From positions 308,073 through 372,072 of the forward strand of contig JAKSZP010000018.1 of assembly GCA_022478985.1 (NCBI GenBank): 64,000 nt of DNA. The letters are read 5' to 3'. This document shows positions 34,251 through 44,994 of the stretch, piece after piece. The position numbers and the translations under genes are program-made. The notes under the pieces are model-generated. The model was not told the origin of the DNA, ran no database searches, and saw nothing but the letters and a program-made list of their open reading frames with translations. The stretch is from Massospora cicadina. Its lineage: Eukaryota > Entomophthoromycota > Entomophthoromycetes > Entomophthorales > Entomophthoraceae. Within the stretch, counting starts at the first letter, position 1. Each line of letters begins with the position of its first letter.

Positions 34251-35300
34251 ACAACACTGGTGCAGAAACAAAGGCAGACTTTGAGTCAGCAAAAGATTTT
34301 TCCACAGCTTGGGACCATTTATACGGAACACCATCTGATGTGAATCGTGTCAAGGGTAATGCAATAGAAGAAAATCCTTTGATAAAATCCCTACAAAAGT
34401 TTGCCAAACCCAAGAAACTGCAAACTTCCTTCCGGCTATTAGGTGTAGGCCAAGATGTGATAGCATCTACTTTGCTAGATGTCATGGTAAACCCAATCCT
34501 TCCCACAACATAACCAAGAAATTCAACTTTTTCCTGAGTAAACTCACACTTGAAAGCTTGACATGAAGATTATACTTCTGGAATTTCTTTAAGATCAATT
34601 TCATATGTCAAAGGTGTTCCTCTTGAGACTTGCTATACACCAAAATAGCGTCCAGGTAATCCACGCAGAACTGGTCCATGTACCCACCCAAAACTGTATT
34701 GATCATTTGTTGAAATGTACTTGATGCGTTGCAAAGGCCAAACGGCATGACAAGATACTTAAACAACCCAAACCGCGTCTTGAAAGCCGTTTTCCAATCA
34801 CCTTCCTTAATCCTGATCTGGTTAAATGCATCCCTCAGATCAACCTTTGAATGGATAGTAGCCCCAGAAAACTAATCTCTCAAGTAGTCAGCATCAGGTA
34901 AAGGGTATCTGTTCTTTATGGTGATATCATTCAACTTACAATAATTTATGCAGGGTCGCAAACATCCATCTTTCTTGCTTACAAATAAAAGTGGAGATGA
35001 ACATGGAGACTGAGACACTCGAATGAGACCTTTTCCCAACATAGTATCCAAGTACTCGCGTAATGCCACCTGTTCCCGTTGGTTGCAGCTATATATTGGT
35101 CCATGAGTAGGCTGCTTCCCTTCTACCAAGTCTATTGAATGGTCAAAAAGGCTATGGGATGGCAGAATCTTTGCCTCTTCTTCGCTAAACACTTCAGACC
35201 ATGCTTTAAGGTATGCTGGAATCATTCCTTTACATGCCTCCAATAGAACCCTGGGAGATTCCGCAGCATACAACCCTGAAAAAATACCTTTAATCAACGC
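34144..35300 (-). pseudogene. Gypsy B reverse transcriptase, motif C YLDA
   Basis: Minus strand: [20 protein letters not shown] (about 35010-34950), [12 protein letters not shown], motif A SKVDLRDAFNQIRI (about 34845) and MPFGLCNASSTF (about 34745). Motif C reads VDYLDAILVY, with YLDA at 34647-34658 in place of YLDD. GFTMTSSKVDAITSWPTP and FLGLANFCRDFI follow (about 34500-34395). Besides the YLDA substitution there is a stop near 34875 and frame changes near 34570. Confidence 0.88.
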
Positions 35301-35674
35301 CCATTCTTCTCTCTTTCCATTCACTTTGACTGTGACAGAGTTTCTGCCATAGTCATGTTGGAGTTCCATCTGGCCTAACCATGGAAAGCCAAGGATTACA
35401 GGCTGGGGAGTACTCTTTAGAATCCAAAAATTCAATTTCAATTTTCAGGGAACCGACTAATAGACTTATAGGATGTGCACAACAGTAGGCAATGGACTGC
35501 TCCCCATTTCCCAGGGTTATGGTCAGTGTTCTAGTCCCAGTTGGAACTCCCAACTTTTTTACCATTTCCTCTAATATAAAGTTCCCGGAGGCCCCACTAT
35601 CCAGTAAAGCCTCAGTATGGAATATAGTATCTCCTATTATCAAACGTATAGGCAAAACAGGGTAAGATTGAGTT
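35301..35674 (-). pseudogene. Gypsy B aspartic protease
   Basis: Minus-strand open frame 35655-35353 with ALLDSGASGNFILEEMVKKL; the DSG active site is at 35601-35593. The frame passes into [18 protein letters not shown] (about 35400-35345), the conserved block that follows in Ty3 proteases. One frame change separates the halves. The active-site triad is canonical, unlike Gypsy A and C. Confidence 0.88.
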
Positions 35675-36534
35675 TCATTTTTTTATTGTAAAGGCAACTG
35701 ATGAAGCTTTACCTTTCTTTGGACATTGGTAAGCTAAATGACCAAGATTATGGCAAGAATAGCACAATCCTTCCTTGTGATGACGTTGATATTCTTCATG
35801 GATCATGTTGGTAATTTGCTTTTTGTAAGAAGACTCTTGCCACATGGGAGTTCTACCCATAACAAGATTTGCAGTGATTCCAAGCAATTTTAAAGGCAGT
35901 GTGATGGGGTGGTGTCTTATCAAATCTTACATAGGACTTTCTAACCCTTGTCTGAAGTAAAGTGCTTCAATTTCATCATCTAATTCAGTCTTCTGGAAGA
36001 TCTCCAGAAACTTCTGCTTATATCTCTCAACAGTTTGACCTTCCTGCCGAAGGTTCATCAAAGCAATGCGTGACTGTAATCTGGTACTAGCAGGAGTTGC
36101 TGCATTCAGCAACTGGCTTTTAAACTTTTTTAATTTATGCACAAATTCTCATTTTCTTTCAAAGCTTTGGTAAACCAACCCAAAGCATCTCCAGAGAGCT
36201 GAGAACCCATCGACATTGCCTTCCGTGCATTATCTGGGTAGTTCTCAGGATATGCTTTAAAATGCGCCCCCAACAATTAAGTCCTCCTTTCACATCAGCT
36301 AATGTTAATTTTCAGACAATGGAACCATAGGATAGTTCATGGGCGCATGGTTAGCCACAGTCACTGTTTGAACTTGTCTTGGTCCTATTGCTTCTTTATA
36401 AGTCATATCATCTTGTTTTATTGAGAAAAACATCTGTGCCAATGTTTGGTAATCTTTCATCAATAAAGCAAGTGATAAAGCTCCCAGTAATAAAAACGCG
36501 GCAGGATATACTTTGTAAAACTTGGCGGTCAAAT
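35675..36534 (-). pseudogene. Gypsy B gag with CCHC knuckle
   Basis: Capsid protein. A capsid-like segment reads YPDNARKAMSMGSQLSGDA then LGWFTKALKENE (about 36245-36150), followed by the open stretch 36142-35927 with TRLQSRIALMNLRQEGQTVE and ELDDEIEALYFRQGL. The nucleocapsid knuckle CYSCHNLGHLAYQC (about 35770-35725) is an intact C-x2-C-x4-H-x4-C. A possible start is MKDYQTLAQMFF near 36461. The open frame actually runs in from the LTR without a break. Frame changes occur near 36300, 36150 and 35925. Confidence 0.8.
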
Positions 36535-37316
36535 TGTCAGAGACTGGTACTACTTTATCCCAGTTTGTGGTAGCAAGCCGAGAACCTGCTAACCCTGAGC
36601 TAAAGGTCCAGTATAGCGAAGGGGTAGTGCGTACCATATAGAGAATGGCATGGAAAATAGGGCGGTTTAGCCCTAAAGAAGGAAGGATTGCTTCAACCAC
36701 TCCCATTCCTCTTAAAGCCAGTACACCAGCTATGTTTGGACGTGGAAGTAATGGAAGAGGGATTTGTTCAGGTATAGGTGTTTCTGCACCCATGTTTATA
36801 GGTTTTATGGAATAATTGGTTAGACGTATAGCTTGTTTACTATACGGTATATGAGACTGTTATAATGAAAGTATGTACTTAAAGGGTTTAGCATATGATG
36901 ATATTTTATTGACCACAAAGACTAACCATCTGAATAGTCTAGTTTTATATCCCATCCAACTTCCTGGACTTTCCTAAGCTTAATTGACTATTTGAATGGA
37001 GCACTATAATTCTTTTGAGCTCTGGGACCATCTAGTACTAAAAAAAATAATTCTTTTGAGCTCATGGGATTGCGCCTTGCATGTGATTTTGAAAGCAGTG
37101 GGAATCGTCTCAGTCTCATTGTAAATTCGTTTTGGTGCAAGTAATCGACTCAATATCATTGAAATTAGGTAATTCAAGCGATTAACTGAACAAAACTTAT
37201 TGCAATCATGATCTGATATGCAAATAATCGATCTAACTTCAGCACAAATCCACTTGATATGAAGAATTGTATCTGAAATCTCAGGAATTCCTCTAATGTC
37301 AGGATTTACCCTGACT
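36535..37316 (-). repeat. Gypsy B 5' LTR with a 24-bp micro-insertion
   Basis: 782 bp, equal to the 742-bp 3' LTR plus 41 bp of inserted DNA and its duplication, minus small indels. Just inside (minus direction from 36534) there is no TGG-type primer-binding site; the element may use another priming mode. Confidence 0.9.
37006..37063 (+). mobile_element. 24-bp LINE 3'-end micro-insertion with 17-bp target duplication
   Basis: ATAATTCTTTTGAGCTC occurs at 37006-37022 and 37047-37063. Between them 37023-37046 is TGGGACCATCTAGTACT plus an A-run, the extreme 3' end of a LINE-M type element. The sister LTR at 32027-32043 has the 17-mer once, i.e. the empty site. Confidence 0.92.
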
Positions 37317-37900
37317 AGCATTTCTTCTCTAACTCAGTGTCTACTATTATTTGATGTCCAGAGGGAATGGATATAGCTCCAGCAGCTCTAAGCAGTAGCC
37401 CTTGATATTCATATAATCTGATGGGGGAGGGCCCAAGTTTTCCCTTTTAATCAACAATAGCGCACTGGAATCATCCCATTGCAGTAGGCAAGGTTGATCT
37501 TTCCCATATGCCCCAAGCCCTTTGGCGCTGTACTGGAGGTGAAATAAATTGGTATCCGCTGTCCCAAAATGTCTAGGGTCTCTTCCATCATGTCAACGAC
37601 AGCCCCATAGTGTCACATAAAGGCAGTCCCAATCAATAGATCATAGTTTCTATTTGGTAATACCACTGCCGGAGCCACAACAACAATGGATCTGAATCAC
37701 AAGGGAAGCGCGCTATATGCTCCCTCAGAGACTGTGGTTTTGGCTCCAACAGTCTCATACACCATCCAGTGGTCTATGTCAGGTTTTAAGGACAACTTCA
37801 CCACCAATTTAGTGGAGACAATATTAACAGGAGTGCCCATATTAATTATAGTTCATACCCATTTTTAGCTACCACAATGTCACAGTAAGTGCATTTTGAG
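37317..37900 (-). pseudogene. Gypsy A protease with NMG in place of DSG
   Basis: Minus strand reads INMGTPVNIVSTKL (NMG at 37843-37835), then VVVAPAVVLPNRNYDLLIGT (about 37690-37635), aligning with VDSGAPINIVSTKL and VVSAPVIVLANQNYDILIRT of Gypsy D. The linker IIVDTELEK near 37335 leads to RT. Frame changes occur. The catalytic Asp is missing, as in Gypsy C. Confidence 0.75.
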
Positions 37901-39216
37901 TAAGATGAATGCTGGCTTAAACTATATTTACGTACAGTGATTTATGTTTTCCCAGGAAACTCATAATACCCGAACTAATTTTAGGGTATCAGGTTACAAT
38001 AGCGTCCACTGAAAGGTCAACATCTACTCCTCTCAGAGACAAAGCATCTGCAAACGGTTCTAACTGGTCTGATGGACTTTGGTCGAACATTTGACAAGCA
38101 TAAGGCTTTGGTCACTCCAGAGATTCTTTGTCCGTCATTTCTTTGACTTGTTCTTGGGTCAACACATTTACTCCTCCAACCTGCTGTTGGTAGAGGGTGT
38201 ATCATCATACTGAGAGGCTTCTGCTGCAAATAATACAGTAGATCCAGGTGGGACGTTTGAGTTCAAGATAGTGTAAGTAGAGAGTCCCATCTCTACTCCG
38301 CTCTGACTTTTCCCTGATAACATTGATCCCATTGTATGAGAGGGATCCGTCAATTGGGGCACCATTGTCCCATATGCCCAGTGCAACCACAATTAAAATA
38401 ACTTACTCTATAGAGCCTACGTCTTTACTTAATGTAAGTTGGTCCACTTCCAAGGTTGTTCTGAAAAGAATTGGTGTAACTGGACTACATTGGTAGAACG
38501 ACCATTGCCAATCAGCATATTTAGGGCAAAAGCAGTAGTTGGCCAGGTGTCAATTGGTAGTTATGGAGTGAATGTTGGACTGCTATGAGTAAACTGATGG
38601 AACCTGCACTGACCGGTTGATTCCCCCCACATAATTAGGGTTGACAACAGCAACAGTGCAGACTTGTTTGGTATTGGGTGGAGGGAAAGTTACAGCTAAG
38701 CGATGTACAAACTGAACAAGTTTAAGAAGAGGTACATCGTCCTCCAACAACAGGGCCATGACATTGTAAAGTTCAGGGTATGGCTTCACCGCCAAGGCCA
38801 TTGTGATACACACATCAACTTCAAATAAAATCCCTTCCCAAATAATCATGTGGGCTTCCATCATAAATTGCTCAGCAAATGCAGTGAGGGTCTCATTTTG
38901 CTGAAACCCAATGGTCAAGAATTTGGCTTTCTGCTGCGACATTTTTTCAGTTCCACTGAACAACCTTAGCACTTTTATCTTAACTTCAAAGTATGAAACA
39001 GAACTATCTGAAAGGTAACAAACGACTTGATCAGCACTCCCAACATCCAAGGAGGAGAGCAATATTTTGCCCTCCACCAATCCAAAGTTCCTTCAGTTGC
39101 AAACTCAAATTGTCAAAAGAACCAATGATATTTCCTTTGCAATCAAATGGCGGCAACTTATCACTGTAAACCTTCTGAAGAAGCTCATCTTGCCTTTTGA
39201 GCACAGTATCTAACAC
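37901..39216 (-). pseudogene. Gypsy A gag
   Basis: Capsid-like open frames: 39216-39031 (VLKRQDELLQKVYSDKLPPF, entering the CA region) and 39080-38583 with VLRLFSGTEKMSQQKAKFLT and LTAFAEQFMMEAHMI, matching Gypsy D LTHMSKCKQDFMGIQF and FLASFADLFYQESQI. A damaged knuckle, FNCGCTGHMGQWCPN, lies near 38380-38340. The stretch 37901-38160 has no clear motif. Confidence 0.75.
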
Positions 39217-39334
39217 AAGTTATAGCTCCTCATATGCAACAGGGCCAGCGTGTTGTGCAGATTCATTATAAAAGTAACCTGGATGCAACATAGCCAGCAA
39301 CTGAGTTTTATTGTATTGTTATTGGTCAATGGGC

Positions 39335-39352
39335 CCCCTGTATTGAGCACCA
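39335..39352 (-). promoter_or_regulatory. Primer-binding site of Gypsy A
   Basis: Minus strand TGGTGCTCAATACAGGGG, one base inside the 5' LTR. Shares TGGTGCTCA with Gypsy C, Gypsy D and LTR-F. Confidence 0.8.
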
Positions 39353-39353
39353 C

Positions 39354-39971
39354 TGTTGAATTTTGGCGATTCCATATATATCCGCCAAAGGGTTTTTTGC
39401 ACAGGGTTATGGCCATTGAACAATTGGAACGGATGATATGACAATCGCCAGTTCCTTGGACCACTTATAAACAATTAATTTTATAATAAAATGGGAGCAA
39501 TTTCCCCAAAACACTCCTTTTATTTTTTAATATAATAAATCAGCAGATCTTCTTATAGTCTTCTCCCTCTTTCTTACTAGTTCCTTTTTTCTCTCAAAAA
39601 ACTCCTCCCGTTAATCCCCTCATTTTGCTAATAACCCAGCAACCCCAGTCAGTACCAACTCTTTTGCTTAGCTTAAATTGTTCCACTATATTCTCATTGG
39701 TTGTGGCTTATTGTTCTTCAATTCTTTATCGCCCTGATTTGAGGCAATCCAAATTATCTTTTGTCAAATGTTGACATCACACTATTGCCTTAAGTCAAAG
39801 CAATCTAATATGACCCACTATAACCCAATATTGCCTCATCCTAAGGCGATCAATTACTTAAAGCTCTGAAACATCCTTGGCGGATTCTGTCCATTGAACC
39901 TTTGGCGAAATTCCTCCAATGATTCGCTAGTCATAATGGTAGCTTGTCATCTAGTCAATAGAGTCATGACA
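39354..39971 (-). repeat. Gypsy A 5' LTR
   Basis: 618 bp; minus strand starts TGTCATGACTC and ends TTCAACA. Homologous to the split 3' LTR and shows the LINE-M empty site near 39655-39675. Followed on the + strand by GGCAC (39972-39976). Confidence 0.9.
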
Positions 39972-39976
39972 GGCAC
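39972..39976. repeat. Gypsy A target-site duplication, right copy (GGCAC)
   Basis: Identical to 19392-19396. Confidence 0.85.
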
Positions 39977-42900
39977 CATTCCCAGAAGTTTGAAAATTCA
40001 TTAACTTATTTATATTCTACTTAGCTGCATGATAATAAACTTGCTTCATGTTTTTGATGCCTTGAGCACTCTTAAACTTGATTACAAGGATTTCCTTGAA
40101 CTTTGCAAAGTATGGTAGTAAAAAATGGCTCTAATCACATCCTTTGCTTCTATGCTAATACATCTCTGAAAATAATGAGCCTTTCATTTGTCACTTGCAC
40201 CAAACATGCTATTTTTTAAGAGATTAAGAGAAAGCTATAGTTCCCATTTATCAAAAAATGTACACGGTTTTATTATATCATCTAAAGTTAATATCATCAG
40301 GTGCCAATTGTTGCTCTCATAGGTTTATTGCTCAATATATTAGTTAATATTCCAATAGTGCAACGGTTCTCATATTTAGGAGCTAATTTCAAGTGGAGTA
40401 TTGGTAATTTGGCCACAATTGGTAATATAAGATTGAGCTCATCCATTATCAGCAGCTATCAAATTATTTTGGCCATTTGAGGCTATAAAAGGGTTTTGAT
40501 TAATATCATCATCCATGATTATTTCAGTTTCCTGATGTAAAAGGACTTCAATCATCTACTTGAAACTTATTTTGTTCACCAGTGGCTATAGAAGGGTCTC
40601 AGTTGTTGCCTGCAATCATTTGAAACCCACGATTCCTAAATTATTACATTTTTGACTATTTCAGGGGGTTTCTATAAGGATATATAAAGGATATCAGTTG
40701 AGCTTTTCTAACATATATCTAGTTTTAAACCATATAAAAAGCTGCAACTAGTAGAATTATAGATATAGAAGATAGTAGGTTGCTAAAAACTTTGAAAAAC
40801 TACAGTGCTTTGTGAAAAGTTTCAGATAGCCAGACAAAGAGTACTTAGGAATTGAGTAATAACTGTAAAAATTCAGTAAATAATTATCATTTATTTTGAC
40901 AAACAAAAGAAAAGGCCCTGCTGGCCTCAATTTAAAGTAGAGTCTGAAATTGAGGCCTTTCTTACAAATAAGATAGAAATAAAAGTTATTTCCATATAAT
41001 AGGTATAAAATTAAACCCAGGATTACAATTTTTTAAATTTTATATTCATAACTCCTAAAAGCTCCTCTTCATTTTCTCTTTAGCCCTAACACTTTGACAT
41101 TTAGAGCTCCAATGCTGAACATTTTTGCCCCCAGAGAAATATAATTTATGGGTCCCCTCATTTCTTGTAATCTTGACAACGCCTCAAAAAAGTTTACATA
41201 ATTCATAAATATTAGTATATACCAAATCTGAACAATAATTTACAAACTGATGTCAAAGACTTAAACTATATATAGTTAAGCGCCTTCATCTTGTCTTCAA
41301 CCCAAATCAAAATTAAAGTGTTTTAATTTAATTATTCTTTTATTTACAATCTTCCTTGTTGCAAACATGATCAAAAATATGACAATCTATAAAAATGTAT
41401 ATATGTTTAGAATAATTTCCTAAATCCTCCAAGCTAAGGGAGATATAAAGTCAGCTTCCCTCTTATTTTTCTGAAGTCAACATCAATTCTGATAAAGTTA
41501 ATGAGGCATAATTACTTTTTTCAATTCATTTACAAATTAAAAAAGAAAAAAACATAAAAAACTATTATATATACTTTACTTTATCAACATGGTGTTACCT
41601 CATGCTAAGGGGAAGTATGCCATATCTTTTCTGCATCCTGTGTTACCACCCCAAAGTTGTTTTACCTTAAAATCACATGTTGCCCCTTTCTTCATTATCA
41701 CCATGGTGGTGATAGTTTACTTACCTTTAGTATTTCCAAACTATAATACTGAACTTTGACCTGTTATCAACACATGACCATCTTTTATAATTATCCAATG
41801 GCACCTACTCTGTATTGATCATTGTCTTATGGAACACTTAGGTATGTCCTAAAAAATGCAAGTTATGATTAAACCATTCTGGGATGTGACAAAAGCACAA
41901 CCTTTAAATCATTTGAAACTATGAAGCTTCCCAGCTCTTGAATTCTTTATCCTTTTTAGGAGCTATACAAGAAATTTTATATCTAATAGAATGTGGAGAT
42001 TAATATCGAGTTTACTAACAGTTTATCTGATATATCATACATAAAAGAGAGTAGTTTCCTAATGTTAAAATTATCTATTACCAAAAAAGAACTTGTTTCT
42101 GGTTACCATTATATTAATTCAGATAAAAATTGTCAGATTTTGCACATAAAATTAATCACAAATGGGTAAAAGCTATAAAATTATTAAAAGACTTGATTTA
42201 TATGATGTATATAACTGTGTTTAAAATCGTTATCCTCAAAGTGGTGTGATATCAAAATTTATCTGATAGAAGCCTTCATATTGCAAGCTTAAGTATATTA
42301 ATTGTTGTGTTTTAATGGTAATCATATACATAATACAGGTTATTCTATAGTTTCACCTGTAAAAAGCTGATACTATACCTTGCACAATTTAAAATGGATT
42401 TTTATCCTTAAATTATATTTCTTGGGAAATGTTAACCGTGGTTAATTGATTATCCTACTGTATTTAAATGATGATGGCTAGAATAGTGGTAATTTTTTAC
42501 TACAATCTAAATTGCACAGGTAAAATTATGGCATGCAGTTCCAGAGAAGAGATTCTCCAAGGAAAATTAGGCTTTGATTTGGGGGTATCTTAGCACCCAC
42601 AAAAATTTATATATAGTCTGCATGGTACCACCATTCTAATGATTAATAAATAAGAACTGCTGGGTGATAATAAAGTATTGATCTAGGAACAACATCACTC
42701 ACCCATGTGTAAACTATGACATGGTAATATTTTGATCCAAGTTTCCTTAATGTATCCTTAGCAGATATATTAAGTGGGGGCATATATGAGGAGGAGAGGG
42801 GCTCACCCATATAGCAGTCAACAGTTTTTTGGGTTTTGGAAACATTGATAAAAGTCCCTTGGGTAATCTTAGGTCAGTCATCTCAAGAATATACTCAGCA

Positions 42901-43400
42901 TACACATCTGCTCAGGGTTCAAGTCAAAGGTGATTAGTAATATTTTTGTCAACTATGATCTGATCAGAGTATAACTGAGAACCTTGTTGTTGGGGAAACA
43001 ATGAGCTGTCTAGTGGATATTATGGATGCCTTTCTTCTTTAGCATCTCTTATAAAATACTTCCAGTATTATTAATACTGTCAGAATTAGGATACCACTAT
43101 TATGACTATCTGCATCAGCAATTGTGGACCCTCTATTAGACTTACCTTAAGACTTATAAAGGTAGAAATGTTGTAAAGGAAATTATTAAAAATTTAACTA
43201 ATGGATCAGTTTTTATTAGTGAAAGTGTGCAAATATCCTAACATCCTACTATCAGAAAGATCATGGGTTTTTAAGCAATCTACAGAATTAGGCGGAAAAC
43301 TAGGTTTAGGAACAGCTAGTTGGTGGATATATAGAATAATGATATGGTTGTTGAGGGAATAATTTGTGGAATAGTGGAAGGGTGATAAAGTGAATAGTTT
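39977..43400. other. AT-rich stretch without recognisable genes
   Basis: No open frame of 60 codons and no RT, integrase or transposase motif on either strand. The first 130 bp, read on the minus strand, have a short stop-free piece YFAKFKEILVIKFKSAQGIK that should continue into 19391 across Gypsy A. The rest is strongly AT-rich with short A/T tracts. I see no inverted repeats long enough to call. Confidence 0.5.
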
Positions 43401-44990
43401 GGTAAATTGTCAGAGGTTTACTTTAGAACAGCTTGACTATTCTGTGGTTAGATTTGGGACTCTCCTTGAGAACAGCTAGGTTCTTGGAGGGACATTGTAA
43501 GTCCTGGGGAGCATCCCCTGACCTCAACCATGCAAATTTTCTGTTTAGGATAAAGAAGGGGGTTAATATGACAGCTTTCCCTTTTGTTTTCCAAGGCAAT
43601 TTAGCTCATGTGATAGATGAGACGTGAGTGACATCCTAAGCTCTCAAGATTGCTACCCTACCTCCCCTTCTCACCACACAGTATTTGGTGCATAAAATTG
43701 GGGGTTCTAATGGTGATGGCAGTTTCAAGCCATCACCAACGGAAAAATTGTGACCATTCCTCACACCTAGAAAACTCTGTCACCAATATGGGTTTCATGA
43801 GAAATGATAAATTAGTACCCAGTGGAACTTAATTGTTCATTGTATGCTCAGGTTTAAAACCCTGTCAATTCATTTTTTCTCTGCAAGAAAAGGTGAGTCC
43901 ATCCCCAACAGTTTGGGAGCATTAAATCCTTCAATATGCAATAGGACCTCCCTATACTTACCCTAGCCATAGGTGCTACCAGTCATCCACTGGAAATCTT
44001 GTTGCAACCTGCAAGCAAAATTTTGATATGAGAAAAAATTTAGTATGTAAATTTGAGACTAATTTGGCAGGTCAGGTTGATACTAAATCAGCATTGTGAG
44101 CAGTTTAGAGTGTCATTCTGCTGAAATTGAGCATGATCATGTCTACCATGGTTAATGCTGATTTCCTTATTCCCCAAGCCCCAGCACTTAAGACAACAGT
44201 CCCCGCAGGTCCTGTTAACAGTCAATCTTTTCCTTTGTTTTAACAAACAAATCTTCACATGGAAATTTTATTGTTAAATTATCTTAGCTATATGTTAGCT
44301 GCGTTCTTAACAAGTGCCAAATTTCCTGGTTTTCCTGATGCCTGGGACATGTTGGCTTTACTTACTACCTTGTTAACCTCCCTTCTTTAATGAGGACATT
44401 GTTATTGTAGTCACTTGGGGTTGACCCCAATTTGGATTCCTTATAGTGGCATGATGTGGCCTTGCTCCTTGAGGTGACCCTCACCCAGTGGTCTAGGTTT
44501 TGAAGCTTTCCCGCGTGTGTTTAATCCCTCTAGTTACCAGAGCAGACTTTGCCTCTTCTGGGGTATTTTACAAAACAATCGCCACAGAATCTATGGCGGC
44601 TACTATTGCAACTGTGTAGTTACTAGTGGGTATGTTAGTAACAGTAACTGGCAATCATCATCCTTCAGTTGTCCCCTTCCTGATGAATTACCAAGTCGTG
44701 TGAACAGTTATACCTCCAGTATTATGGCTTATGTTTGGATGTTCACTCACTCAGACTGGCAGGCTGGTCTTGACTTTATTAGCCTGTGCTATTACAGGCT
44801 TTCAACCTTTAGGATCTGACTTAGCAGCCCCTTAAGGTTTTAAAGCAATTAAAAATTAGTCGAGGATTCTTTCAAAATTCCGCTTTTTCAAAAGCTCTTT
44901 GGTTACAGTTTTTCATCTGATCCAGGGGTAAAATCAAGGGTACAGCTAGTCATATTTTCTATACAGTTACATTTCCTATATTTCACCTAT
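43401..44990 (+). pseudogene. Decayed hydrophobic ORF remnants, family unknown
   Basis: Short + strand frames: 43433-43627, then about 44255-44390 (NYLSYMLAAFLTSAKFPG, DAWDMLALLTTLLTSLL) and about 44540-44835 (TIATESMAATIATV, stop, LLVGMLVTVTGNHHPSVV, VIPPVLWLMFGCSL, LVLTLLACAITGFQPLG). Several would be membrane segments. The pattern, and AWD.L followed by LL(T)..SL, resembles the multi-pass ORF at 59465-60244. That relationship is a guess from short matches. Confidence 0.3.
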
Positions 44991-44994
44991 TTTA

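Larger units (their letters stand above)
31556..37316 (-). mobile_element. Gypsy B: complete chromodomain-bearing Ty3/Gypsy element
   Basis: 5761 bp including a 41-bp secondary insertion. LTRs at 37316-36535 (5') and 32297-31556 (3') start TGTCAG and end CTGACA (the 5' LTR now CTGACT on the + strand edge). Polypurine tract GGTGGGGGATGA on the minus strand (32309-32298) touches the 3' LTR. Order: gag, protease, RT, RNase H, integrase, chromodomain. Flanking GGCAC (31551-31555) and AGCAT (37317-37321) could be a mutated 5-bp duplication. LTR pair similarity is very high (about 97 percent by eye), so it is younger than Gypsy A. Confidence 0.92.
19397..39971 (-). mobile_element. Gypsy A: Ty3/Gypsy element with three nested insertions
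   Basis: Minus-strand LTR retrotransposon spanning 20.6 kb, about 7.5 kb after subtracting LINE-M, the solo LTR and Gypsy B with their duplications. In transcription order: 5' LTR (39971-39354), PBS (39352-39335), gag, protease, RT, RNase H, integrase, an antisense ORF, polypurine tract (26493-26480), and 3' LTR (26479-19397, split by LINE-M). LTRs are 618 and about 621 bp. GGCAC duplications flank it. Lost RT aspartates (YLNN) and stops show it is inactive. Confidence 0.88.

Noticed and set aside
31500..36793. Repeated minus-strand frame starting MGAETPIPEQIPLPLL (31500-31814 and 36305-36793)
   Set aside because: It lies in both LTRs of Gypsy B. Duplication is explained by the LTRs, although in the 5' copy the frame does run into gag.
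39977..43400. Possible gene or MITE in the AT-rich stretch
   Set aside because: No open frame of 60 codons, no terminal inverted repeats and no duplicated flanks could be found by eye.
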